Source: SHVO01 sp964576515
GTDB taxonomy: Bacteria > Pseudomonadota > Alphaproteobacteria > Rhodospirillales > Rhodospirillaceae
NCBI GenBank assembly: GCA_964576515.1
Contig: CAZNUW010000006.1
Span: 1 to 64,000, forward strand
Direction of reading: 5' to 3'
Length of the DNA: 64,000 nt
The notes beneath the pieces were generated by a model that made no database searches, was not told the DNA's origin, and was given only the letters and a program-made list of their open reading frames with translations. The position numbers and the translations under genes were made by a program. This document shows, piece by piece, positions 17,013 to 25,332 of this stretch (position 1 is its first letter; every line of letters begins with the position of its first letter).

Positions 17013-17564
17013 CTAGTCGATCACTTCGTCGGGATAGACGCCCCAGATCGCCTCGCGTTTGATCCAGCCGTTGAGGCCGTCGGCGTCGACGCGGCAGAAG
17101 GCGGCCCCTTTGGGGCACCGTTCGACGGCGACGATCACGCCGGCTTCCAGGTTCGCGACCACCGCCGCCGTCTCCTCCATATTCCGCAAGAGCGGCTGCA
17201 CCTTGCCGGTGACGATGGCCGTGCGGCGGCCCGCGACCATGGTGGAGTGGACCCACCCTTCGGTGCCGGCGGGATCCTTGATCCGGCGCCAGGTGTCGAA
17301 TTCGGCGACGATCTCCACCGGAAGATTGCGGCGCACATAAATCCACTCGATGGGATAGCGGGCGCTGGGACCGACACGCAGGTTCACAGGGTTCGCCCGG
17401 AGCGACACAAACCGCGGGAGCGGCAGGCCGTCCGGCTTGCCGGCCGCTTGTTCATTCGGCGCTTGTTCGCCGGAGGCGGGCTCATCCGTAGGCGGGGCGC
17501 TTTCGGCCGCAAGCGCGGCGCCGCTTACCGTCAGGGCCAGGAACATCAAAAGCCAACGCATCAC
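17013..17564 (-). CDS. exported bacterial SH3 domain protein
   Basis: A 183-residue protein with a signal peptide (about 1-20, ending ALAAE) and a 25-residue Pro/Glu/Ala-rich linker. Bacterial SH3 segments follow: VNLRVGPSARYPIEWIYVRRNLPVEIVAEFDTW is the typical start of an SH3b repeat, and a second repeat-like half covers about 120-180 with two cysteines. Such proteins usually bind peptidoglycan or other envelope ligands in the periplasm. It is monocistronic, with its promoter side facing the divergent dehydrogenase gene 155 bases away. Confidence 0.85.
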   Translation of the reverse strand: MMRWLLMFLALTVSGAALAAESAPPTDEPASGEQAPNEQAAGKPDGLPLPRFVSLRANPVNLRVGPSARYPIEWIYVRRNLPVEIVAEFDTWRRIKDPAGTEGWVHSTMVAGRRTAIVTGKVQPLLRNMEETAAVVANLEAGVIVAVERCPKGAAFCRVDADGLNGWIKREAIWGVYPDEVID

Positions 17565-17719
17565 GCCGCCGCCTCACGCACATCGAATGTCTTGTTTTGT
17601 GCCTGCATTTTGCGTTCTTGGCAACGGCGTGTCACAAAACCTGCGCCTGCCTGGACAACGCGAAACGCGGCTGGTACGCCTACTTCGCGAATTCCTTTGG
17701 CCGAACCTTCCTTTAAGAG

Positions 17720-18706
17720 ATGACGCGGACAAAACCCACAGTCGTCGTCACGCGAAAGCTTCCCGACGTCGTCGAGACGCGGATGATGGAGCTGTTCGAC
17801 GTTCGGCTGAATATCGACGACCATGATTTCTCGGAAGACGAGTTGATCCAAGCGGCGCAGTCCTGCGACGTGCTCGTGCCCAACCTGACGAACCGCGTCA
17901 CCGCCGAACTTATTGCAAAGGCCGGTCCGCGCCTGAAACTGATCGCGAACTTCGGCAACGGCACCGACCATATCGACGTGGCCGCCGCGCGAGCGCGCGG
18001 GATCGCGGTCACCAATACGCCGGGCGTGCTGACCGAAGACACCGCCGACATGACCATGGCGCTATTGATTTCCGTGCCGCGCCGCCTGGTTGAGGGTGCC
18101 CAGATGATCCGCGACGGCGCGTTCAAGGGCTGGAGCCCCACCCACATGCTGGGGCACCGCATCTACGGCAAGCGTTTGGGCATCATCGGCATGGGCCGCA
18201 TCGGCACGGCGGTCGCGCGCCGCGCCAAGGGCTTCGGCATGGCCGTGCACTACCACAACCGCCGTCGCCTGCGCCCGGAACTGGAAGCGGAGGTGGAGGC
18301 CACCTACTGGGAAAGCCTGGACCAGATGCTGGCGCGCATGGACGTGATCTCCATCCACTGTCCGCATACGCCCGCGACGTTCCATCTGCTGTCCGAGCGG
18401 CGGCTGAAATTGCTGAAGCCGAGCGCCTACATCATCAACGTCGCGCGCGGCGAGATCGTCGACGAGGAAGCCCTGGTCCGCATGCTGGAGACCGGGCGAC
18501 TGGCGGGCGCGGGCCTGGACGTGTTCGAGCATGAACCCGCGGTGAACCCGAAACTCCTGACGATGAGCAATGTGATCCTGCTGCCGCACATGGGGTCGGC
18601 CACGATCGAAGGCCGGATCAACATGGGCGAAAAGGTCATCATCAATATCCGGGCGTTCTGCGATGGACATACGCCGCCCGACCGCGTTCTGCCGACCTTG
18701 GGCTAA
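17720..18706 (+). CDS. D-2-hydroxyacid dehydrogenase (glyoxylate/hydroxypyruvate reductase-like)
   Basis: NAD(P)-dependent dehydrogenase of 328 residues reducing 2-oxo acids such as glyoxylate or hydroxypyruvate. The Rossmann motif is GIIGMGRIG (near 154). The catalytic triad is visible as Arg in INVARGE (near 239), Glu in FEHEPAV (near 268) and His in LPHMGSAT (near 287). The overall pattern (NFGNGTDHIDVAAARARGIAVTNTPGVLTEDTAD) fits the GyaR/GRHPR group. It is followed after six bases by pabB, giving an apparent dehydrogenase-pabB-pabC operon; the metabolic link is not obvious. Confidence 0.92.
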   Translation: MTRTKPTVVVTRKLPDVVETRMMELFDVRLNIDDHDFSEDELIQAAQSCDVLVPNLTNRVTAELIAKAGPRLKLIANFGNGTDHIDVAAARARGIAVTNTPGVLTEDTADMTMALLISVPRRLVEGAQMIRDGAFKGWSPTHMLGHRIYGKRLGIIGMGRIGTAVARRAKGFGMAVHYHNRRRLRPELEAEVEATYWESLDQMLARMDVISIHCPHTPATFHLLSERRLKLLKPSAYIINVARGEIVDEEALVRMLETGRLAGAGLDVFEHEPAVNPKLLTMSNVILLPHMGSATIEGRINMGEKVIINIRAFCDGHTPPDRVLPTLG

Positions 18707-18712
18707 CGCCCG

Positions 18713-20104
18713 TTGCGCGACACGGCCGTCATCCGCGAAATCCCATACCGCGATCCCGCGACCGCCTTCGCGCCGCTGGCCGAACGCCCCTTCTCCGTTC
18801 TTTTGGAAAGCGCCGACGGCAGTGCGCAAGGGCGCACTTCCTATATCGCCGCCGATCCATTCCGCACGATCCGCTGCACGGCCTATCCCTGGCAGGTGAC
18901 GGTGGACGGCCGCCCGCGCGAAGGCGGCGCCTTCGATATCGTGGCGGAGGAGTTGTCGAAATTCCCGTGGCGGCCCGACGCCCCCACGCCGTTCGCGGGC
19001 GGCGCGATCGGCTTTTTCGCCTACGAACTGGGCGGGCAGCTTGAAATCCTGCCCGCGCCGAAGACCGTGCCGCTGCCGTTCGACATGGCCTTGGGGCTTT
19101 ACGATGTGATCGCAGCGTTCGATCACCAAGCGGGCAAAGCCTGGGTGATCGCGAGCGGATTTCCCGAGACCGGCGCGGCGCGCGAGGCCCGCGCGCAGGC
19201 AAGGGCCGCGTGGCTCGCAGGCACGCTGGGCTCGCACGCCGCGCCGTCCAAAACCTTCGCGCCCATGTTCTGGCGCGCGGAAAGCCGGCGCACGCAGCAC
19301 GAGGCGCGTGTGAAGGCGGCCATCGCCGCGACCCACGCCGGCGACATCTATCAGGCGAACATCACCCAGCGATTCCATGCGCCGCTGCCGCAAGACGTTC
19401 CGCCGTTCGATATCTACCGCGCCCTGAAAGCGCGCTCGCCCGCGCCGTTCGCCGCGTTCCTGAACGCCGGGGACGGCCTGCATCTTCTGTCCGCCTCGCC
19501 CGAGCGTTTTCTGAAGTGCGGGCGGGACGGCCGGGTCGAAACACGGCCCATCAAGGGGACACGCCCGCGCGGCAAGACCCCCGCCGAAGACGCGGCCAAC
19601 GCGCAAGACTTGCGCGCGAGTACAAAGGACATCGCGGAAAACCTGATGATCGTGGACCTGCTGCGCAACGATATCGCGCGGGCCTGCGCGCCCGGCAGCG
19701 TGGAGGTTCCGGTGTTGTGCGGGCTTGAGACCTTCGCCTCCGTGCATCACCTGGTTTCGGTCGTGACGGGACAATTACGCGCGGAGACGACCGCGGTCGA
19801 CCTCCTGAAAACGTGTTTCCCGGGCGGATCGGTGACGGGCGCGCCGAAGATCCGCGCCATGGAGATCATCCACGACCTGGAACCGTCGGCCCGCGGGCCT
19901 TATTGCGGCGCCATCGCCTGGCTGGGGTTCGACGGCGCGATGGATTCCTCCATCGTCATCCGCACATTGGTCTTGAACGCGGGCGAGGCGGCGGCCCAAG
20001 CTGGCGGCGGGATCGTCGCGGACTCGGACCCGGGGCTGGAGTATGAGGAAAGCCTCGCCAAGGCCGCGCCGCTGCTGGCGACACTGGGGACTCTGCCCGA
20101 ATGA
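18713..20104 (+). CDS. pabB: aminodeoxychorismate synthase component I
   Basis: Converts chorismate plus ammonia or glutamine nitrogen to 4-amino-4-deoxychorismate, the first committed step to p-aminobenzoate and folate. The 463-residue chorismate-binding enzyme has a short N-terminal domain and the catalytic core with YQANITQRF (near 216), RPIKGTRPRG (near 279), DLLRNDIARAC (near 315), GGSVTGAPKIRAMEII (near 370) and EYEESLAKAAP near the end. The start codon is TTG. Its last four bases overlap the start of pabC (ATGA). The glutamine amidotransferase partner PabA is not in the window. Confidence 0.93.
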   Translation: MRDTAVIREIPYRDPATAFAPLAERPFSVLLESADGSAQGRTSYIAADPFRTIRCTAYPWQVTVDGRPREGGAFDIVAEELSKFPWRPDAPTPFAGGAIGFFAYELGGQLEILPAPKTVPLPFDMALGLYDVIAAFDHQAGKAWVIASGFPETGAAREARAQARAAWLAGTLGSHAAPSKTFAPMFWRAESRRTQHEARVKAAIAATHAGDIYQANITQRFHAPLPQDVPPFDIYRALKARSPAPFAAFLNAGDGLHLLSASPERFLKCGRDGRVETRPIKGTRPRGKTPAEDAANAQDLRASTKDIAENLMIVDLLRNDIARACAPGSVEVPVLCGLETFASVHHLVSVVTGQLRAETTAVDLLKTCFPGGSVTGAPKIRAMEIIHDLEPSARGPYCGAIAWLGFDGAMDSSIVIRTLVLNAGEAAAQAGGGIVADSDPGLEYEESLAKAAPLLATLGTLPE

Positions 20105-20898
20105 AAGTCAGCCTGAACGGGGACGTGATGGAGGCGGACGCCGCGCGCATCGCGCCGGACGACCGCGGTTTCACGTTGGGCGACGGGCTGTTCGAGACCA
20201 TCGCCGTCAAGAAAGGCGCGCCCAAACGCTTGCCCGCGCATCTCGCCCGCCTTCGGGACAGCGCGGCGCTGCTGGGACTTCCCGTTCCTTATACTGATAC
20301 GAAGATCGCCGCGCTGATCGACGCGCTGATCGCCGCGAACACGCTGACGACGGGTGCGTTGCGCCTGACCCTGACGCGCGGACCCGGCGCGCGCGGGATC
20401 GCGGTGCCGGCCGCACCCGCGCCGACCTTCCTGATCACCGCCGGCCCCTTGCCCCCCGACGATCCCATCAGCCTCGCGGTGATTGCCTCCATCCGCCGGG
20501 ATGAAACGTCGCCGCTCGCGCGCGTGAAGAGCGTGGGGTATCTGGGAAACATCGTCGCCCGCGAGGAAGCCTTTGCCATGGGCGCCGACGATGCGGTGAT
20601 CCTGAACACCGCCGGACGGGTCGCGGAAACCCCTGTCGCCAACATCTTCTGCCTGGTGGGCGGTGGACTGGTCACGCCGCCGGTGACGGAAGGCGCGCTG
20701 CCCGGCGTGATGCGGGCCGAGGTGATCCGCCTCGCGCGCGCCGAAGAACGGCCCATAGAGGTCGCGGATCTTGCGCGCGCGAGTGAGGTGTTTGTGAGCA
20801 ACGCCTTAGGGATCAGGCCCGTGATCCGTTTGAACGGCCGCGATGTGGGCGACGGCGCGCCCGGGCTGATCACGCAGCTCTTGGCCGTTCGGCTTTAA
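20101..20898 (+). CDS. pabC: aminodeoxychorismate lyase-like aminotransferase class IV
   Basis: PLP enzyme of fold type IV that eliminates pyruvate from aminodeoxychorismate to give p-aminobenzoate. The 265 residues show DRGFTLGDGLFETIAVKKG (21-39), the PLP lysine in RVKSVGYLGN (near 143) and the class IV signature ILNTAGRVAETPVANIFCL (near 164). It is translationally coupled to pabB by an ATGA overlap, which supports the PabC assignment over a D-amino-acid or branched-chain aminotransferase with the same fold. Confidence 0.88.
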   Translation: MKVSLNGDVMEADAARIAPDDRGFTLGDGLFETIAVKKGAPKRLPAHLARLRDSAALLGLPVPYTDTKIAALIDALIAANTLTTGALRLTLTRGPGARGIAVPAAPAPTFLITAGPLPPDDPISLAVIASIRRDETSPLARVKSVGYLGNIVAREEAFAMGADDAVILNTAGRVAETPVANIFCLVGGGLVTPPVTEGALPGVMRAEVIRLARAEERPIEVADLARASEVFVSNALGIRPVIRLNGRDVGDGAPGLITQLLAVRL

Positions 20899-20903
20899 AA
20901 AAC

Positions 20904-21419
20904 TTAGCCCGGCTTTTTGCAGGTATCGCTGATGGCCTTGTAGGCGGCGGTGAAGCCGCTCAAGGAGAAGGTGTCGGTGGTCGCCGTGCCGCGGCTGGAG
21001 GTGCCGCGCACCACGGCGGAGTTGCCCTTGATCATGGCCTGGGTGATGGCGCGGTCGATCTTGGAATCGCGCGCCCAGGCGCGGTCGCTGCCGACGGTGA
21101 ACAACTCGAACTTCTGCGATCCGACGGTCATGAGGGCGTCGGTATCCTGGCGGTATTGATAGCCCGCCACGACGCTCACGACGTCATAGGCCTTTTCGCC
21201 GGGACGGTGCGTGACCAGCATGAGGACTTCGTCGCGCGCGGAGTATTTGCCTTCCGAGCGGTCGGGCTTGGCGGCCATGTAACAGACGGGCTGCTTGTTC
21301 TCGGTGTAGGTGAAGGCCGTCCACTTGCCGTGTGTGCCGATGACGGTCACATCCTGGGCCGCGGCCGCGCTCGCGATCACACCAAGACCCAGAACCAACG
21401 GAAGCAGAAACACGCGCAT
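20904..21419 (-). CDS. exported IalB-like (invasion-associated locus B) protein
   Basis: A 171-residue exported protein with a signal peptide (1-21, ending ASAAAAQ). The mature part matches the IalB family by GKWTAFTYTENKQPVCYMAAKP, the VVAGYQY segment and the terminal GFTAAYKAISDTCKK. The two cysteines in those segments could form a disulfide. Despite the name, most alphaproteobacterial members have no known link to invasion and are uncharacterised periplasmic proteins. The ATG at 21419 is chosen because it starts the signal peptide directly. Confidence 0.82.
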   Translation of the reverse strand: MRVFLLPLVLGLGVIASAAAAQDVTVIGTHGKWTAFTYTENKQPVCYMAAKPDRSEGKYSARDEVLMLVTHRPGEKAYDVVSVVAGYQYRQDTDALMTVGSQKFELFTVGSDRAWARDSKIDRAITQAMIKGNSAVVRGTSSRGTATTDTFSLSGFTAAYKAISDTCKKPG

Positions 21420-21479
21420 ATATACCCTCGGGAAGACACGAAAGAGCCGATATCCCGGAGGATACCACAAAAATCGCGG

Positions 21480-22034
21480 CTATTCGATGTCGTCGCCGTC
21501 ACGATCGGCGAGCGCCACTTCGGAAAGCGGCGGCGCGGTGCGGAAGCGTTCGGGGATCGGAGGACCGCCGGCCATGACGGGGCGATCCGGAAAACGGCCC
21601 ATGCTGATGAGCCGGTCGTACATCACCACGACCCCGGCGATCCCGACATTGAGACAAAATTTGGTGGGAATCTTGATGATGTGATCGCAGCGCGCGACCA
21701 GCCCCGGAGACAGCGAAGCCTTCTCCGGACCCATGACATAGGCGGCACAGCGCGGGTGCGTGAAACTGGGCAGTTCGACCGCGTCGTCCATGAGTTCGAC
21801 GCCGACCAGCGCGCAGCCTTTGGGCAGCATCAACTCGCCCACCGACGGAAACGCATAGAACGGCAGGTTCCGGAGCGTGTCGGAGGTGTCGGCGAGCGTG
21901 CCTTCCGCGCGTTTGTAGGTCGCCGCGACGGTAAAGACGAAACTGGCGTCGAAGGCGTGCGCCGAACGGAACAGGTTGCCGACGTTGAAGGACTTGCTGA
22001 TGCCCTCGACGCCGACACCGAAATAACCGCGCAT
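21480..22034 (-). CDS. TrmH/SpoU-family RNA 2'-O-methyltransferase
   Basis: SPOUT-fold S-adenosylmethionine-dependent RNA ribose methyltransferase of 184 residues. The three SpoU motifs are SFNVGNLFRSAHAFDA (near 16), AAYVMGPEKASLSP (near 99) and KFCLNVGIAGVVVMYD (near 126). It is short, without an N-terminal substrate-binding extension, as in TrmL/TrmH-like tRNA enzymes. The exact tRNA or rRNA target cannot be told from sequence. It lies 8 bases after the CoA-transferase B gene on the same strand and may be co-transcribed. Confidence 0.88.
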   Translation of the reverse strand: MRGYFGVGVEGISKSFNVGNLFRSAHAFDASFVFTVAATYKRAEGTLADTSDTLRNLPFYAFPSVGELMLPKGCALVGVELMDDAVELPSFTHPRCAAYVMGPEKASLSPGLVARCDHIIKIPTKFCLNVGIAGVVVMYDRLISMGRFPDRPVMAGGPPIPERFRTAPPLSEVALADRDGDDIE

Positions 22035-22042
22035 GGACAGAG

Positions 22043-22693
22043 CTACGCCGCTTTGACGCCGGGGGCGATCTTGAAGTCCGGGCCGGTCTTGGCGCGGATT
22101 TCATCGACCGTGACGCCCGGCGCGATGTCGGTGAGCGTCAGGCCCGGACGGCCCACTTCAAACACGCAAAGATCGGTGACGATCATATGCACGACGCCTT
22201 TGCCGGTCAGCGGGAGCGTGCAGTCCTTCAGGATCTTCTTCTCGTCGCCCTTGGCGACATGCTCCATGAGGACGATCACACGCGGTACGCCCGCGACCAG
22301 ATCCATGGCGCCGCCCATGCCCTTCACCATCTTGCCCGGGATCATCCAGTTGGCGAGATCGCCGCTGTCGGTGACCTGAAGCGCGCCGAGGATCGAGAGG
22401 TTGATATGGCCGCCGCGAATCATCGCGAAGGACGTGGCGCTGTCGAAGAAGCTGGTGGTCGGCAGTTTGGTGATGGTCTGCTTGCCGGCGTTGATGAGAT
22501 CGGCGTCTTCCTCGCCCTCGAAGGGGAACGGACCCATGCCGAGCATGCCGTTCTCGCTTTGGAGCTGGATCGACATGCCGGCCGGCACGTGGTTCGCCAC
22601 CAGCGTCGGGATGCCGATGCCGAGGTTCACGTAGAAGCCGTCTTTCAGTTCGCGGGCCGCGCGGGCGGCCATTTGATCTCTGTCCCAAGCCAT
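22043..22693 (-). CDS. 3-oxoacid CoA-transferase subunit B
   Basis: Beta subunit of a class I CoA-transferase such as succinyl-CoA:3-ketoacid CoA-transferase. The 216 residues contain VNLGIGIPTLVANHV (near 22) and the catalytic glutamate in the SENGMLG motif (near 45). The GGHINLSILGALQV and GAMDLVAGVPRVIVLMEH segments are also conserved. It works as a complex with the A subunit encoded 86 bases upstream. The pair moves CoA between acetoacetate (or another short acyl chain) and succinyl- or acyl-CoA, for ketone-body or polyhydroxybutyrate use. The AGGAG ribosome-binding site is good. Confidence 0.92.
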   Translation of the reverse strand: MAWDRDQMAARAARELKDGFYVNLGIGIPTLVANHVPAGMSIQLQSENGMLGMGPFPFEGEEDADLINAGKQTITKLPTTSFFDSATSFAMIRGGHINLSILGALQVTDSGDLANWMIPGKMVKGMGGAMDLVAGVPRVIVLMEHVAKGDEKKILKDCTLPLTGKGVVHMIVTDLCVFEVGRPGLTLTDIAPGVTVDEIRAKTGPDFKIAPGVKAA

Positions 22694-22779
22694 CTTGGTC
22701 TCCTAAGCTTCGCTATACGCGCCGAACGCGCTGCAGTTTTTTGTTTGTCGGCCTTCGCCGACGGCCCACGCCATTTTTC

Positions 22780-23496
22780 TTACTCCGCCGCCGCGCGCTT
22801 GCGCACGGTCCGTTGTTCAATGCGTTTGGTGGGGTTCGCGACGTTGATCATGCGCTGAACAAAGATGCCCGGCGTATGGATGTGGTCGGGGTCGAGCGAT
22901 CCTTGCGGGACCATCTCCTCGACTTCCGCCACCGTGACCTTGGCGGCGGTGGCCATCATCGGATTGAAGTTGCGCGCGGTCATCCGGTACACGAGGTTGC
23001 CTTCGGGATCGGCCTTCCAGGCGTGCACGATGGCCAGATCGGCGAACAGGCCGCGCTCCATGACGTAGTGACGACCGTCGAATTCACGGGTTTCCTTGCC
23101 TTCGGCGACCTTGGTGCCGTAGCCGGTGGCGGTGAAGAACGCCGGGATGCCCGCGCCGCCCGCTCGAATTCTCTCGGCCAGGGTGCCTTGCGGGTTGAAC
23201 TCGATCTCCAACTCGCCGGCCAGGAACTGCTTGGCGAAGGTGGCGTTCTCGCCCACGTAGGAACTGACCATCTTCTTGATCTGCCGGGTGGTGAGCAGCA
23301 TGCCCAAACCGACGTCGTCGATCCCGGCATTGTTGGAGATGATAGTGAGGCCCTTCACCCCGGATTCGCGGATCGCTTCGATCAGCACCTCGGGGATGCC
23401 GCACAGGCCGAAGCCGCCCGACATAATCGTCATATCGTCCCGCAGAAGGCCGGCCAGCGCCGTCTTCGCATCCGGATAAAGCTTGTTTACGGCCAC
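22780..23496 (-). CDS. 3-oxoacid CoA-transferase subunit A
   Basis: Alpha subunit of the same CoA-transferase, 238 residues. Typical motifs are MSGGFGLCGIPEVLI (near 25), the CoA-binding region LTIISNNAGIDDVGLGMLL (near 50) and GTLAERIRAGGAGIPAFFT (near 110). The 86-base gap to subunit B holds a short GTCGGC/GCCGAC hairpin (22747-22762). Such spacing is larger than the near-overlap usual in sco/ato operons, so subunit ratios could be set post-transcriptionally. Confidence 0.92.
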   Translation of the reverse strand: MAVNKLYPDAKTALAGLLRDDMTIMSGGFGLCGIPEVLIEAIRESGVKGLTIISNNAGIDDVGLGMLLTTRQIKKMVSSYVGENATFAKQFLAGELEIEFNPQGTLAERIRAGGAGIPAFFTATGYGTKVAEGKETREFDGRHYVMERGLFADLAIVHAWKADPEGNLVYRMTARNFNPMMATAAKVTVAEVEEMVPQGSLDPDHIHTPGIFVQRMINVANPTKRIEQRTVRKRAAAE

Positions 23497-23561
23497 ATCG
23501 CTCTCCTGATCTGGCGGGCGCCGCCCGCGTTTCTCATCTCTTGTACCCTGGGTCTCTCATA

Positions 23562-23581
23562 CCCGGCTTTCAAAAGCCGGG
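23562..23581. other. hairpin in the divergent scoA/EamA intergenic region
   Basis: Perfect 8-bp arms CCCGGCTT and AAGCCGGG around the loop TCAA, then GCCTGTTTTT a few bases on. Being between two divergent genes it is not a normal terminator. It may be a leader hairpin of the transporter transcript. Confidence 0.5.
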
Positions 23582-23685
23582 GTAAGCCTGTTTTTCCGCC
23601 CGTCTGCGCGCAGCGCACGGTTCCGAGCGTCAGCCATGCGTCAAACGTATGGCTTGTCCGTCAGGGTATAGGCTAACAGTACCTT

Positions 23686-24579
23686 ATGAGCCAACTCCCC
23701 ACCGACAATTTGCGCGGCGCCTTGTGGATGCTCGCGAGTTCGGTGTGTTTCGCGACCAGCGGGCTTGCGGTCAAGAAACTGGGGAGCGAATTGCCGGTCC
23801 CCATGATCGCCATGGGCCGCGTGGTCTTCGGCCTGATCTTCATCGTGCCGTTCCTGGTGAAACACGGACCCCGGATTTTCTACACCAAGCAGCCGGGGTG
23901 GCATCTGCTGCGCCTGGCCGGCTCCACCGGCAGCATCCTGTTCGGGTTCTACGCGATCACCCACCTGCCCTATGCCACGGCCGTTTCGCTGTCGTTCACC
24001 CGGCCGCTGTTCATCATCCTGATCGCGGTGATCTTCCTGGGCGAAATCGTGCGCTGGCGCCGCGGGCTGGCGACGGCCGTGGGATTCTTCGGCGTGATCA
24101 TCATGCTGGGACCGACGGACGTCGGCTTCACGCTGCCCGCCCTTTCGGCGCTGGCGGCCGCGGCCTCGGTCTCCATCGCGCTGGCCGTGATCCGCAAACA
24201 CGCCGCGACCGAAAGCCTGGCCTTCATGTCGTGGTTCTTCGTCGGCTCCGTGGTGCTGCTGGCGCCCGTCACCGCCATGTACTGGCAAACGCCGCAAGGC
24301 GCCCAGTGGGCCTACCTGGTTTTCATCGGCGTGGTCGCGAGCACGGGACAGTACTGCCTCTTGCGCTCGATGATGATCGCCGAGGCCACCGTGGTCTCGC
24401 CCATCGACTACTTCCAGATCATCATCGCCGCCATCGCGGGTTTCTATATCTTCGGCGAATTGCCGACGATCTGGACCGGGATCGGCGCGGTGATCATCGT
24501 CGTCGCGACCTTGTACATCCTGTTCCGCGAGGCGCGTTTGAAGGTCGAGCCGCCGCCACCGCCTTTAGGAAAGTCGTAA
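23686..24579 (+). CDS. EamA/DMT-superfamily transporter
   Basis: Inner-membrane protein of 297 residues with about ten hydrophobic segments arranged as two EamA repeats (first about 8-140, second about 150-285). The repeats are recognisable by LWMLASSVCFATSGLAVKKL at the start of the first and the FGELPTIWTGIGAVIIV end of the second. Members export amino acids, metabolites or nucleobases, and the substrate here is unknown. It is encoded alone, facing away from the CoA-transferase operon, and ends three bases from the convergent phhB gene. Confidence 0.9.
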   Translation: MSQLPTDNLRGALWMLASSVCFATSGLAVKKLGSELPVPMIAMGRVVFGLIFIVPFLVKHGPRIFYTKQPGWHLLRLAGSTGSILFGFYAITHLPYATAVSLSFTRPLFIILIAVIFLGEIVRWRRGLATAVGFFGVIIMLGPTDVGFTLPALSALAAAASVSIALAVIRKHAATESLAFMSWFFVGSVVLLAPVTAMYWQTPQGAQWAYLVFIGVVASTGQYCLLRSMMIAEATVVSPIDYFQIIIAAIAGFYIFGELPTIWTGIGAVIIVVATLYILFREARLKVEPPPPPLGKS

Positions 24580-24582
24580 ACC

Positions 24583-24888
24583 TCACGCGCCGCCGAGCAA
24601 AGCGGCCGTGGTGTCGATGTAGGCCGCCAGCGCGATATCGCGTTCGGACAGGCCGCCGCAGTCATGCGTGGCGAGCGTGATGTCGACGCGGTTGTAGACG
24701 TTGAACCACTCCGGGTGATGGTCCATCTTGTCGGCCATGAGCGCGACCCGTGTCATGAAAGCAAACGCCGCGTTGAAATCCTTGAACGCGAGCGCGCGCT
24801 GGATGGCGTCGCGCCCGGGAACGTCGCGCCAGGCGGGAAGCGCATTCAAGGCCGCACCGCGCCGTTCCGCCGTCAGTTTCTGGATCAT
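24583..24888 (-). CDS. phhB: pterin-4a-carbinolamine dehydratase
   Basis: Recycles 4a-hydroxytetrahydrobiopterin formed by aromatic amino acid hydroxylases. The 101 residues show the active-site signature KMDHHPEWFNVYNRVDITLATHDCGGLSERD (split here as KMDHHPEWFNVYN and LATHDCGGLS) with the catalytic histidines. No phenylalanine hydroxylase gene is in the window. The start codon lies only 12 bases from the start codon of the divergent metallopeptidase gene, so its promoter must overlap that gene. Confidence 0.92.
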   Translation of the reverse strand: MIQKLTAERRGAALNALPAWRDVPGRDAIQRALAFKDFNAAFAFMTRVALMADKMDHHPEWFNVYNRVDITLATHDCGGLSERDIALAAYIDTTAALLGGA

Positions 24889-24900
24889 GGTTTCCGCCTT

Positions 24901-25332
24901 ATGAGCAAAACACCCGAAATTTCGCCGCCGAGCCTGGCCGACATCGACAGTCTAGCGCGCGACGCCTTGCGCGTCCTGCCGGAGGAGTTGCGCGGCTTCA
25001 CCGAGGGCGTGGTGGTGGTGGTGCAGGAGTTCCCCGACGACGAGGTCATCGCCGAAATGGAACTGGAGAGCCCCTTCGACATCCTGGGCCTTTATTCCGG
25101 CGTGTCGCTGGCGGAAAAGCGCATCGAATCCTCGGGCGCGATGCCGGACATGGTGTTCCTCTACCGGCGGCCGATCCTGGACTACTGGTGCGAGACCGGC
25201 GAGGACCTGGGCCATGTGGTGCGCCATGTTCTGATCCACGAGATCGGGCATCACTTCGGATTCTCGGACGACGAGATGGAAACCCTGGAGACCATCGCCG
25301 ACGCCGAGGAAGCCTCACACGCCGGCCAATAG
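24901..25332 (+). CDS. minimal zincin metallopeptidase (DUF1025/PF06262-like)
   Basis: A 143-residue cytoplasmic protein with the zinc protease motif HEIGHHFGFSD near residue 118, giving the HExxH core (written HEIGH) and a possible third ligand in the following Asp or His. The SPFDILGLYSG and MVFLYRRPILDYW segments are characteristic of this small family, whose substrates are not known. The ATG at 24901 gives the usual family length. The frame stays open upstream only because it runs antisense to phhB. Its last 18 bases overlap the convergent sirtuin gene. Confidence 0.85.
   Translation: MSKTPEISPPSLADIDSLARDALRVLPEELRGFTEGVVVVVQEFPDDEVIAEMELESPFDILGLYSGVSLAEKRIESSGAMPDMVFLYRRPILDYWCETGEDLGHVVRHVLIHEIGHHFGFSDDEMETLETIADAEEASHAGQ

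Noticed and set aside
18062..19774. 570-codon minus-strand frame
   Set aside because: Antisense to the 2-hydroxyacid dehydrogenase and pabB, both supported by catalytic motifs.
23562..23581. Hairpin considered as a terminator
   Set aside because: It lies between two divergent genes where no transcript should end; kept only as an unexplained stem-loop.
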